In this document: in pieces, positions 50,049 through 57,191 of the stretch
Layout of the letters: every line of letters starts with the position of its first letter
How positions within the stretch are numbered: the first letter of the stretch is position 1
Assembly (NCBI RefSeq): GCF_019977315.1
Contig: NZ_AP024652.1
Location: 1,860,001-1,924,000 of the forward strand
Source: Arthrobacter sp. StoSoilB22
GTDB taxonomy: Bacteria; Actinomycetota; Actinomycetes; Actinomycetales; Micrococcaceae
DNA: 64,000 nucleotides
Direction: 5' to 3'
Notes under the pieces: model-generated
Databases searched by the model: none
Told to the model about the DNA's origin: nothing
The model's input: the letters and a program-made list of their open reading frames with translations, nothing else
Position numbers and translations under genes: made by a program

Positions 50049-51098
50049 ATGGCGATCATCGCCGAAGAATTCGATTTCGTCGTCGGAGTCGACACCCACG
50101 CCCGCACCCACACTTTCACCGTGGTTCATGCCCCCACAGGCGCAGTGGTCGACACTGCGGTCTTCCCGGCTACCTCCGCGGGAATGGACCGTGCGATCAA
50201 CTGGATCCGGCGGCGCACAGGCGGGGAGAGGGTCTTCGCAGCGGTCGAGGGTACGTCCTCCTACGGTGCCCGGCTCACACAAGCACTGCTGGCGGTCGGC
50301 ATCGAGGTTGGCGAAGTCAGGCCACCCACCCGCTCCTCACGGGCCCTCACCGGCAAATCGGATCCCATCGACGCCGAAGCCGCCGCACGTTCAGTCTTGG
50401 GGCGACCCCGGGGTCAGGTGATGGAGCCGCGCGCTGCAGGAACCCGCACCGCAATCAGGATTCTGCTTGCCTCCCGGTCCCTGCTCGATCACCAACGCAC
50501 CGCCAACCGCAACGCCCTCACCGCCCTGCTCCGCGGCACCGACCTCGGAATCGACGCCCGGTCATCCCTGCGGGACACCCAGATCACCGCCATCGCAGCC
50601 TGGCGGACCTCAAACAGCACCGAACCCGTGATCCGAATCGCCCGCGCCGAAGCCAAACGCCTGGCCCTAGCCGTCAAAGACCTCACCATCCAGCTCGCCG
50701 AAAATCACAAGGCTCTGGCCCAGCTCACCGAAGAACTGGCTCCAGGACTCCAAACCACACCCGGAGTCGGTCCTGTAACAGGAGCGATCATCATTTGCGC
50801 CTGCTCCCATCACGGCCGGATCCGTTCAGAAGCAGCCTTCGCCGCCCTCGGAGGTGTCGCCCCACGCCCTGCATCCTCCGGCAACACCACCAGACATCGG
50901 CTCAACCGCTCCGGAGACCGCCAACTCAACCGCGCCTTCGACGTCATCGTCCGCACCCGCATGAGCTTCGACACCGAAACCAAGAACTACGTGACCCGCA
51001 GCCGGGCAACAGGGAAATCAAACCGCGAGATCCGCCGGAACCTCAAACGCTACGTCTGCCGCTCCATCTTCCGCCAACTCCAAACCACCATGGCTTGA
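50049..51098 (+). CDS. IS110-family transposase
   Basis: RNA-guided DEDD recombinase of 349 residues. N-terminal RuvC-like domain with first Asp in VVGVDTHARTHTF (residue 15), Glu in VEGTSSYG (about 65) and the acidic pair in KSDPIDAEAAARS (about 103-106). C-terminal Tnp20 domain with TPGVGPVTGAII and the catalytic Ser in RPASSGNTTRHRLNRSGDRQ. Full length and apparently intact, starting at an ATG after AAGGAG. The most likely active mobile gene of the nest. Confidence 0.93.
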   Translation: MAIIAEEFDFVVGVDTHARTHTFTVVHAPTGAVVDTAVFPATSAGMDRAINWIRRRTGGERVFAAVEGTSSYGARLTQALLAVGIEVGEVRPPTRSSRALTGKSDPIDAEAAARSVLGRPRGQVMEPRAAGTRTAIRILLASRSLLDHQRTANRNALTALLRGTDLGIDARSSLRDTQITAIAAWRTSNSTEPVIRIARAEAKRLALAVKDLTIQLAENHKALAQLTEELAPGLQTTPGVGPVTGAIIICACSHHGRIRSEAAFAALGGVAPRPASSGNTTRHRLNRSGDRQLNRAFDVIVRTRMSFDTETKNYVTRSRATGKSNREIRRNLKRYVCRSIFRQLQTTMA

Positions 51099-51115
51099 CA
51101 GAACCCATAGAAGAG

Positions 51116-51406
51116 TCATTTTGGGTTGATGTCCCTGGCCAGATAGGCAGCCGCCCGGCGCAGAATCTCGTTCTCCTGCTCCAACAAGCGGTTACGCTTC
51201 TTCAACTCCCGCACCTCGGCCGACTCACTCACTGCCGGTCCGGCTCCGGATTCTTTACGTTCGGCAATGGCAATCCAACGCTTCAATGTCGTGACCGACA
51301 GCCCGAAATCCTTCGCAATCTGCGCCAGCGGCGCTTCGCCCTTGCGGGCCACATCAATAACACCCTGGCGGAACTCCGCCCCATAAGCCGTGGGCATGGT
51401 CAACAT
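51116..51406 (-). CDS. IS3-family OrfA (helix-turn-helix protein)
   Basis: A 96-residue DNA-binding subunit: helix-turn-helix in APLAQIAKDFGLSVTTLKRW followed by a leucine-zipper coiled coil (ELKKRNRLLEQENEILRR). It appears complete. Its stop overlaps the ATG of orfB. Because orfB is broken, the pair cannot mobilise the element by itself. Confidence 0.93.
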   Translation of the reverse strand: MLTMPTAYGAEFRQGVIDVARKGEAPLAQIAKDFGLSVTTLKRWIAIAERKESGAGPAVSESAEVRELKKRNRLLEQENEILRRAAAYLARDINPK

Positions 51407-51482
51407 CCTTCCACGAGCACAAGCTCGCTAGATCAAGGAGTCAACAAAACCGGGGGCAGTCCCGAGCCTGAGTGACGAGTAT

Positions 51483-51869
51483 ATGCGTCAGCTTCGGGTT
51501 GTTTTCGACCGGCCGGCCTTCATACATTCGTCAGACTCTGAATGGTCGCACGGAGAGCAGCTCCAAGCGATAAAGGATGTTGAGGAATTCCTTTCCACCG
51601 GACAACTCAGTACCCGAGACGTACGATTCGTACTTCGCAGCCTGCCCGCTTCGTCAGTGCCCGGCGTGCGATCTCACATGAGCCACGTCCGCAGGACATT
51701 GCGTGCCTTAAGGCGAGCGGTCACTCCTGCAGTCAAGGCAGAGCAAGAGGGAGACTACATTGAGGTTGTGCGCCTGCGGTCAAGTATCGAGGCGGCACGA
51801 GTCGACCTCATGCGGATGGTCAATTCCGCACTGAACGCCAACGATGTGGGGCCAATTGACTTTGATTGA
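51483..51869 (+). CDS. hypothetical protein, 128 aa
   Basis: No family recognised. Arg-rich helices (SHVRRTLRALRRAVTPAVKAE) and an acidic end (NDVGPIDFD). The reading frame is open back to the IS3 end at 51463, so the gene could be the remnant of a longer protein cut by the IS; the ATG at 51483 has no good ribosome site. The region 51870-52063 behind it is empty. Confidence 0.55.
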   Translation: MRQLRVVFDRPAFIHSSDSEWSHGEQLQAIKDVEEFLSTGQLSTRDVRFVLRSLPASSVPGVRSHMSHVRRTLRALRRAVTPAVKAEQEGDYIEVVRLRSSIEAARVDLMRMVNSALNANDVGPIDFD

Positions 51870-52063
51870 TTGTGTGCAGACGCGTGGGCTTTCTCGGTGG
51901 GCAGGTTTGAATCCTTTGGAGCTGAAGTTGCAGACTGGTTGGAATTTTAGTCACCTGGCGGAGAGGCCCTAGCTCCGCGCTAACGACTAAAGATTACGGC
52001 ACGATTTTGACCATGCGTGGATGTCCAATTCGATCATTCTCGGTCGTCGGATAGCGTTAGTCC

Positions 52064-53110
52064 ATGCGCTCTATAGACCTCGAAGCAAGGGTAATTTCCG
52101 CTGTCGACCGCATACGAGCGGGTCAGCTCGTAGAACATGACCTAGTCGAATGCAAGAGAGAGTGGCCCGAAGACAACAAAGCCCGTCAGTTGGCCGGAAG
52201 TCTAAATCGTGCCGGTGGCGACCCCGTCATCTACATCATCGGAATCGATGAGAAGACGGGCCTTCTGCACGACGTTTCGGGGACGGACATTCTCGACTGG
52301 TGGGGGCAGATGACGCCCAAGTTTGATCAACTACCTCCAGAAATGATTCGGCACCTATCGGTAGCAGTCGGCGAGGGGGCTGAGCATGTCATTGCAGTTG
52401 CCTTCGCGTCAGACCGTGCCCCTTACGTAGTAAAGACGGGCAGCGCGAAGCCCAGTCTCGAGGTTCCTATGCGGGAAGGCACAGGCACAAGGACTGCACG
52501 ACGCGATGAGCTTCTTCGTCTCTTGATTCCGTCGATCACTGTTCCGCGGGCTGTGGTCTTAGAAGCTGTCCTCACAATGGAAAAGTATCTACCCGCCACC
52601 GACAGGTCGATTCCGCTCCCTCACAACGACGGCACTGGTCACCAGCAAGAGATTTACACATTTGGCTCAGTGAGGATTTACGTCGAACACAACGGAAAGG
52701 ACCTGGTGAGCTTTCCGGCGCACGGCATGCGTGGACGCATTGTCGTGGGCGACAATTCGTTCGCCCTAAGAGTTCGACAGAGTCGGGAGGGCACTTCGGC
52801 CGAGCCGTCGAGAAACCTCACGCCTGTGACCGTTCAGTATGACGGGGTTACAGTCAATGGCCCCGGTGCTGTCTCCGTCGACGTAGAGGTTGCTGACATC
52901 CACCCTGCTGGAGCCACGCCGTTTGAAAGAGCAGATAATGTGCGGTTCGAGATCGAGCTTGAGGTTCTCCACAGCGTGAGGCCTTTACGGGTGGATGTGA
53001 CCCTCAACCGAGCTGAGGACGATCGGGATTCGTATGACAGCGAGAGCCAAAGCCTTGTTGGGCAATGGAGCTTCAACCATCCGGTTCGTCGAATGAATGG
53101 GCACTTCTGA
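52064..53110 (+). CDS. AlbA_2 (Schlafen-like) domain protein, 348 aa
   Basis: The N-terminal ~140 residues resemble the AlbA_2/Schlafen core: E-x-x-x-x-ECKREWP near residue 29, then ARQLAGSLNRAGGDPVIYIIGID, PYVVKTG and the closing VPMREGTGTRTARRDELLRL. Such domains occur in regulators, tRNA-cleaving Schlafen nucleases and many defence proteins. The second half (from about 165) is beta-rich and unrelated to anything I recognise (GSVRIYVEHNGKDLVSF, GPGAVSVDVEVADIHPAG). No membrane helix. It stands alone in this direction, flanked by empty stretches. A nuclease or nucleic-acid-binding role is inference. Confidence 0.72.
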   Translation: MRSIDLEARVISAVDRIRAGQLVEHDLVECKREWPEDNKARQLAGSLNRAGGDPVIYIIGIDEKTGLLHDVSGTDILDWWGQMTPKFDQLPPEMIRHLSVAVGEGAEHVIAVAFASDRAPYVVKTGSAKPSLEVPMREGTGTRTARRDELLRLLIPSITVPRAVVLEAVLTMEKYLPATDRSIPLPHNDGTGHQQEIYTFGSVRIYVEHNGKDLVSFPAHGMRGRIVVGDNSFALRVRQSREGTSAEPSRNLTPVTVQYDGVTVNGPGAVSVDVEVADIHPAGATPFERADNVRFEIELEVLHSVRPLRVDVTLNRAEDDRDSYDSESQSLVGQWSFNHPVRRMNGHF

Positions 53111-53584
53111 TCAAGTCCGAGGCAGTGGGGTCAGCCTCTTCAGCTCTATAACGACGGGCCGTCATCGACTACCACAACTGGCGAGGGTTGGGGCCACGCA
53201 CTCTTCGACTACATTCGGCGGTCAGTGAGAAGTGCGTGGAGATCGTTCACAAAATGCTTAGCACCAGCGCCGCGGGAAGATCATTGCTAATCGGCAACGA
53301 CCGCAAAGTTCGCCCAACATCCAGGATGCCGCTGAATTCGCTGTCAACAGCCGACGAATCTGCGACACCAGAATGCGCTTATTGATAAGCAGAGTGAGCT
53401 TGAGCATGAAGATTGCTACAAGCTCTAGATTGCTCTATTTTCCCCTGACGGCATAACATAACCCAGGTCCGTCCATCAATCAGGGCGACGTGGACTGTGC
53501 GGGCTGCGGCGCTGCGTCCGCTACTTCTAAACGTTATGGATACGCTATGGATGGAATCTTACAAGGATGGGGTCGGGGATAACT
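53111..53584. other. 474-nt gene-poor stretch
   Basis: Several short frames exist but none has convincing composition or ribosome site. A segment coding VIDYHNW-like residues recalls the end of a DDE transposase, too short to support. The right end probably holds the promoter of the next gene (ATAACATAACCC at about 53450 is A/T-rich). Confidence 0.5.
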
Positions 53585-54643
53585 ATGCAACGATACGGTC
53601 TTATGCAAGTCGGGCATCCCCTTGCGGACGGCGAGACGATTGAGAGCAGAATACAGTCCGTTCAATCGGACTTGAACTTGCACTTCTTTCATATAAACCC
53701 AGCCCGTCATTTTGAAAGCCGGCTGTGGAGCATCATCAGATTGGCTGACAATCAAGGAAGCGATGACCCGGTTGCGAATGATGATCCCGGGTCACTTTTC
53801 AGCCGCTTCCGATCATTGCTGGCTGAGATGCCCTTTTCGCAGGACGACAACCCTGATGACGGTGTTTCTAGTGAGGCGCTGGTGGCGCTTGAGGCCCATT
53901 CACTGATGCATCACGTGATGGAGACTGCACTGCGTCTCTTCGTCATGCTCAGCGAGTTGCAGATGGGCCAGTCGCCGTGGATCCCGTTGGCGGAGCTCCC
54001 GGCAAATGTTGTTTTCAGAAGGAAGGTCAAATCGCTGCTTAGCGGTTCCGAAGCAGCCCAGACGGCTGTGAGGGTAGCAATACCGCACTATGACCAGCTG
54101 GCAAAGGCCGTTGGGAAGGAGCAGGCTCTTGCGCATGCTCGCTTCGTCGCACAGTGGCTTATGTTCTTTGCCGAACTTTTCGACCAAGACGGTTACAACG
54201 CCGCTCAAAGCCATAACCAGACGAAACACGGGATGGCCGCGATCGCCCGAAACGATGTCAAGTGGACGTTGGTCCAGGATCTAGAAGACCCAGCTGCGCC
54301 CACGGTTGCCGAACTCAATCGCGGATACGATCTGATCAATGCCGTATCCATCACCTACCTCTCCAAAATTCGTACGAAAGGTCAAGGAGGGGCTCACGGC
54401 TGGGCTCTCAGAACTGACAATGCTGACCCCTCACTTTGCCTCGCTGTTGCCCAGGCCGGGATCTGCGTGGTCCGTTCACTTTGGCAGGTCAGCAGAATGA
54501 TAGCCGAGCCGGGGACCGAGCACGACTACGAGCACAATGGAAGCCCACTTCCGCAAGTCGTTTTCGACCGATCTGAGTCTGGATTTCAGTCCATAGCCAC
54601 AGAGCTGATCCCGCCTTCAACCCTTCTGCCGTCGTCCAATTGA
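53585..54643 (+). CDS. hypothetical protein, 352 aa (possibly HEPN-like)
   Basis: I do not recognise the family. The protein is mostly alpha-helical, with long amphipathic stretches (HSLMHHVMETALRLFVMLSEL, ARFVAQWLMFFAELF) and the motif AAQSHNQTKHGMAA in the middle; the NxxKHG type of motif occurs in HEPN-like and MAE-28990-type proteins, but a canonical R-x4-6-H is absent. ATG 53585 follows GGGGTCGGGG at good spacing; ATG 53567 would add six residues. Location between an AlbA_2 protein and an AbiJ-type protein suggests defence cargo. Confidence 0.65.
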   Translation: MQRYGLMQVGHPLADGETIESRIQSVQSDLNLHFFHINPARHFESRLWSIIRLADNQGSDDPVANDDPGSLFSRFRSLLAEMPFSQDDNPDDGVSSEALVALEAHSLMHHVMETALRLFVMLSELQMGQSPWIPLAELPANVVFRRKVKSLLSGSEAAQTAVRVAIPHYDQLAKAVGKEQALAHARFVAQWLMFFAELFDQDGYNAAQSHNQTKHGMAAIARNDVKWTLVQDLEDPAAPTVAELNRGYDLINAVSITYLSKIRTKGQGGAHGWALRTDNADPSLCLAVAQAGICVVRSLWQVSRMIAEPGTEHDYEHNGSPLPQVVFDRSESGFQSIATELIPPSTLLPSSN

Positions 54644-55047
54644 GAAACAATCCATGGCGTGAGGCGTCAGCTGATCGCCCCGTCAGACACTCTTCGCACC
54701 CAAGAGGCCACGAAAAGCGGCATTACTGCTCTTAAATGGGCTACGAGGTCCCGCAGATGACCACGCCTTTGTGTCCTAGATCCGGCAACAATGTCGCGTT
54801 TGCTGGTCAGCGGGTCATAGCGGCCGTGGCCGGCGAAGTAATGGCAGGGAATGGGGCGCGCAAAGTCTCAAGGAGCAAGGTGCTTGCGACGTTTGTAGCG
54901 GCGGAACAGGTGTTTGTCTTTTTGCGGCACTTCGGCGCGTGACCCGACGCATATAGCGGACTGCTGGGCTCGGTCGATGCCAAGAACGTCATCATCCTGC
55001 CATGGCTGGCTAAATTTGATCCTGGGCCTCCGAAGGCCGTCGAAAAC
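54644..55047. other. 404-nt gene-poor stretch
   Basis: A 68-residue frame (54736-54942) is open but has no ribosome site or recognisable family, so it is not called. Nothing else is seen; a promoter for the AbiJ-like gene is expected near its right end. Confidence 0.5.
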
Positions 55048-55992
55048 ATGAGAGGCAGATGCAGGTTGACGAACAGAATCACAGACACGACGCGGCGTAG
55101 GATTATTGACTCCTTTGTGTTGGAATCGATGCCGTGGTCGGGATGGTTAGGCGAAGCTGACTTTCTCAGTCGGATTTTTGATCTGAACTCGATTCGGAGT
55201 ACAGATTCTCGCTTTGGCAACGCATACCACGACATCCAGCAGCATCGCGAACGCAATTATGACTGGGGGGACGACTACTTGTTCACAGATCCTCGCTTTG
55301 GTCTTCGATGGGCAAGCGATGAACTCTTCATCCAGTTTCTTGAGTTGACCGTTCATCCATTGGTGCGGGGAGAAGAGGATGCGACGAAGCTCGTTCACAT
55401 ATACAACGGTTACCTCCAGAAGGACCAACTACGCTTTGCGGTTGATGGCGAGGCGAGAGGAATGCCGGTTTACAAGATAAAACCGCGAAGTAGCTTCCAT
55501 GGTGACGCTCCCCAAGTTGTTACTCAGACTGAAGTGTTAACCGATGCTGGTGTTCTGCATGAGCATTTGGGCCGGATCAAGAAGGGCATAAGTAGCGATC
55601 CTGCTAGTGCCATTTCTTCATGCAAGGAGCTCTTGGAAAGCCTTTTCAAGCTAATCCTGGATCAGGAGGGCATTGATTATCCGCGTAAGGACGAGGTGCC
55701 AGATCTATACAGGAAGGTCGGGGAGGTCCTGAAGATCGGCGCAGATAGCGTCCCGGGCAGCAGCAAAGCCAGCCAGACGCTCCAAAAGCTCTTCCGGACG
55801 CTGTCGACAACGGTCCAGTGTGTCGCTGAACTGCGAAATGAGATCGGCACGGGTCATGGTCGGACGACGGAGAGCATCGCCACGGAAGCGCATGCTCGCC
55901 TGGCCTTGAATAGCACTGTGACCATTGCCGAGTATTTGCTTGACGTTTTGGGACGTAGACGATCGAGTAAATCGTCCGGTTTCGACCTCTGA
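55048..55992 (+). CDS. abortive-infection protein: AbiJ-NTD3-like domain plus Abi_C (HEPN) domain
   Basis: Residues 1-~110 match my memory of AbiJ N-terminal domain 3: ITDTTRRRIIDSF, GEADFLSRIFDL, STDSRF, DIQQHRERNYDWGDDYLF and ELTVHPLVR. Residues ~165-300 match the Abi_C/HEPN domain: ASAISSCKELLESLFKLIL and ELRNEIGTGHGR, with the HEPN-type R-x6-H at 263-270, the expected RNase catalytic pair. Such proteins are phage-triggered toxins that cleave RNA and stop growth. It has no partner gene overlapping it, typical for solo AbiJ. ATG 55048 is the likely start; TTG 55066 is possible. Confidence 0.85.
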   Translation: MRGRCRLTNRITDTTRRRIIDSFVLESMPWSGWLGEADFLSRIFDLNSIRSTDSRFGNAYHDIQQHRERNYDWGDDYLFTDPRFGLRWASDELFIQFLELTVHPLVRGEEDATKLVHIYNGYLQKDQLRFAVDGEARGMPVYKIKPRSSFHGDAPQVVTQTEVLTDAGVLHEHLGRIKKGISSDPASAISSCKELLESLFKLILDQEGIDYPRKDEVPDLYRKVGEVLKIGADSVPGSSKASQTLQKLFRTLSTTVQCVAELRNEIGTGHGRTTESIATEAHARLALNSTVTIAEYLLDVLGRRRSSKSSGFDL

Positions 55993-56444
55993 TCGGGACC
56001 GGCCGCAGAATACGGAACCATTGCCATTGTCGACATCTGATGAAATCGGTAGTAGGCCAATGGGCATAGAACCGGGGTAGGTGTGCTTTTATTGACGGAC
56101 ATCTAGCTTAGCTTGCCAGCAGGATGTTTACGCTCGAATTCGGGGTTGGTGGTCCGTCCTCCCTGACGGATCGAATCCGTTGGCCGTCCTGGTCCAGGAG
56201 TTTGAGGCGACGGGCATAAACGCAGGGTCGTTCGCTTCGCTTGCGGGCCAAGGTGCCTAAAGGGTGGCAACGTTCGAATCCATGGCATGCGACAACGAAC
56301 TCGTAAAAGTTCGTGAACGCCCGGCTCCCTGGTCGGGGCTTCACGTCTGCACGGTTCAGCTCAAGGTCGTTGACCAGACAGTCAGTAGCAGCAATTCATA
56401 CACAGCGCCGGTCAGTGTGATGGCTAATTGCCCGCCGGTCCGCC
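55993..56444. other. 452-nt gene-poor stretch
   Basis: A/T-rich after the Abi gene. Open frames on minus (56103-56344) have Arg/Pro-rich composition and no ribosome site; none is called. It may hold the missing 5' part of the NlpC/P60 gene in degraded form. Confidence 0.45.
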
Positions 56445-56975
56445 ATGAGCAAAGGGCAAGCAGCCCAAGCAGTCCAAGTTTCAGCGTTTCCAGAGCTCTA
56501 TGCTCGATGGGAGCCACAAGCGACAGCCATCGTTGACCTGCTCCAGGGCGTCACAACGGTCCGGACGTGCAGCGCGCGGGACAGCGGCAGTTCAGATCCT
56601 GTCTCAGCAGAAGGCTTGTCTCAAATCCGACAAGACATTTTGCACTTCACACAGACCGGTGTGGGCGGTGCCTATGTCTGGGGTGGGACGGCGTTTAAGG
56701 CGTGGGATTGCTCCGGTTTCGTTCAGTGGATCTACCGCCAAGTTGGGATCGAATTGCCGCGTGTAGAGCAGTGGCGGGTTGGACGAATGACGGACAGCCC
56801 ACAGATCGGAGACCTTGTCGTTCAGAACCCCCAAGGTCCCTACAACTGGGGGCATGTGGGAATCTATGCAGGCAATGGAATGATGTACAGCGCGCTCAAT
56901 CCGTCCGCTGGCACTTTGCTTCATCCAATTAATTGGAATCCGGGTGGCGCCTATTTCGACCTCTTGGGGGAATGA
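56445..56975 (+). CDS. orphan NlpC/P60 (C40) peptidase domain, probably truncated
   Basis: Cell-wall endopeptidase domain: GGAYVWGGTAFKAWDCSGFVQ with the catalytic Cys (DCSGF), GDLVVQNPQGPYNWGHVGIY with the catalytic His, and a late NP segment. There is no signal peptide, membrane helix or transglycosylase domain, although the related proteins of actinobacterial conjugative elements are large secreted enzymes with an NlpC/P60 C-terminus. The ~50 residues before the domain (YARWEPQATAIVDLLQGV) look like an interior piece. Probably the 3' remnant of such a gene. Confidence 0.75.
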   Translation: MSKGQAAQAVQVSAFPELYARWEPQATAIVDLLQGVTTVRTCSARDSGSSDPVSAEGLSQIRQDILHFTQTGVGGAYVWGGTAFKAWDCSGFVQWIYRQVGIELPRVEQWRVGRMTDSPQIGDLVVQNPQGPYNWGHVGIYAGNGMMYSALNPSAGTLLHPINWNPGGAYFDLLGE

Positions 56976-57146
56976 CTCTATGCCGCCGCGTCAAGCCTGG
57001 GAATAGGACCAGAGCTGGCCCTTTGGCTGGGTAGTTAGCACGATCCGGCAGGTGAACGATATGTTTGCGCTTCTTGTAGGCGTCGTGTCGAAGCCGCCAC
57101 GTTGAGCAAGAATGCCGGATCATGGGAAGAAACAGCAAGTAATACT

Positions 57147-57191
57147 ATGGCGCAGCACTTCGGTCGGTCGCTTGAGAACAAGGATCCTTGA
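57147..57191 (+). CDS. possible 14-aa leader peptide overlapping the NTPase start
   Basis: ATG at 57147 opens a frame MAQHFGRSLENKDP whose TGA shares its last base with the ATG at 57191 (TGATG). The geometry fits translational coupling. AAGTAATACTATGG has no clear Shine-Dalgarno, so it may be chance. Confidence 0.3.
   Translation: MAQHFGRSLENKDP

Larger units (their letters stand above)
49786..51110 (+). mobile_element. IS110-family insertion sequence, ~1.3 kb
   Basis: The IS3 orfB start is broken 9 nt after its ATG; rejoining 49785 with 51111 restores a sensible M-T-L-I-Y-P-L-V start. This fixes the ends to within a few bases. There are no terminal inverted repeats, as usual for IS110. It carries a 262-nt non-coding 5' end followed by one transposase gene. 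Confidence 0.8.
48889..51463. mobile_element. IS3-family element, interrupted by an IS110-family element
   Basis: Terminal inverted repeats of ~24 nt start GGGACTGCCCCGG at 48889-48912 and, inverted, GGGACTGCCCCCGG at 51440-51463 (only two or three mismatches). Between them are orfB remnants (48921-49785), an IS110-family insertion (49786-51110) and orfA (51116-51406), all IS3 genes on minus. Without the insertion the element is about 1.25 kb. No clear target-site duplication is seen at the two flanks, compatible with a later deletion. Confidence 0.85.

Noticed and set aside
53188..53385. 65-aa frame on plus
   Set aside because: Composition and lack of a ribosome site point to chance; a faint transposase-like VIDYHNW stretch nearby is too short to call a relic.
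54736..54942. 68-aa frame on plus between the unknown protein and the AbiJ-like gene
   Set aside because: No family, no ribosome site, unusual Cys/Pro-rich start; looks non-coding.
56103..56344. 78-aa and 61-aa frames on minus
   Set aside because: Arg/Pro-rich translations in overlapping frames with no ribosome site; typical of chance frames.
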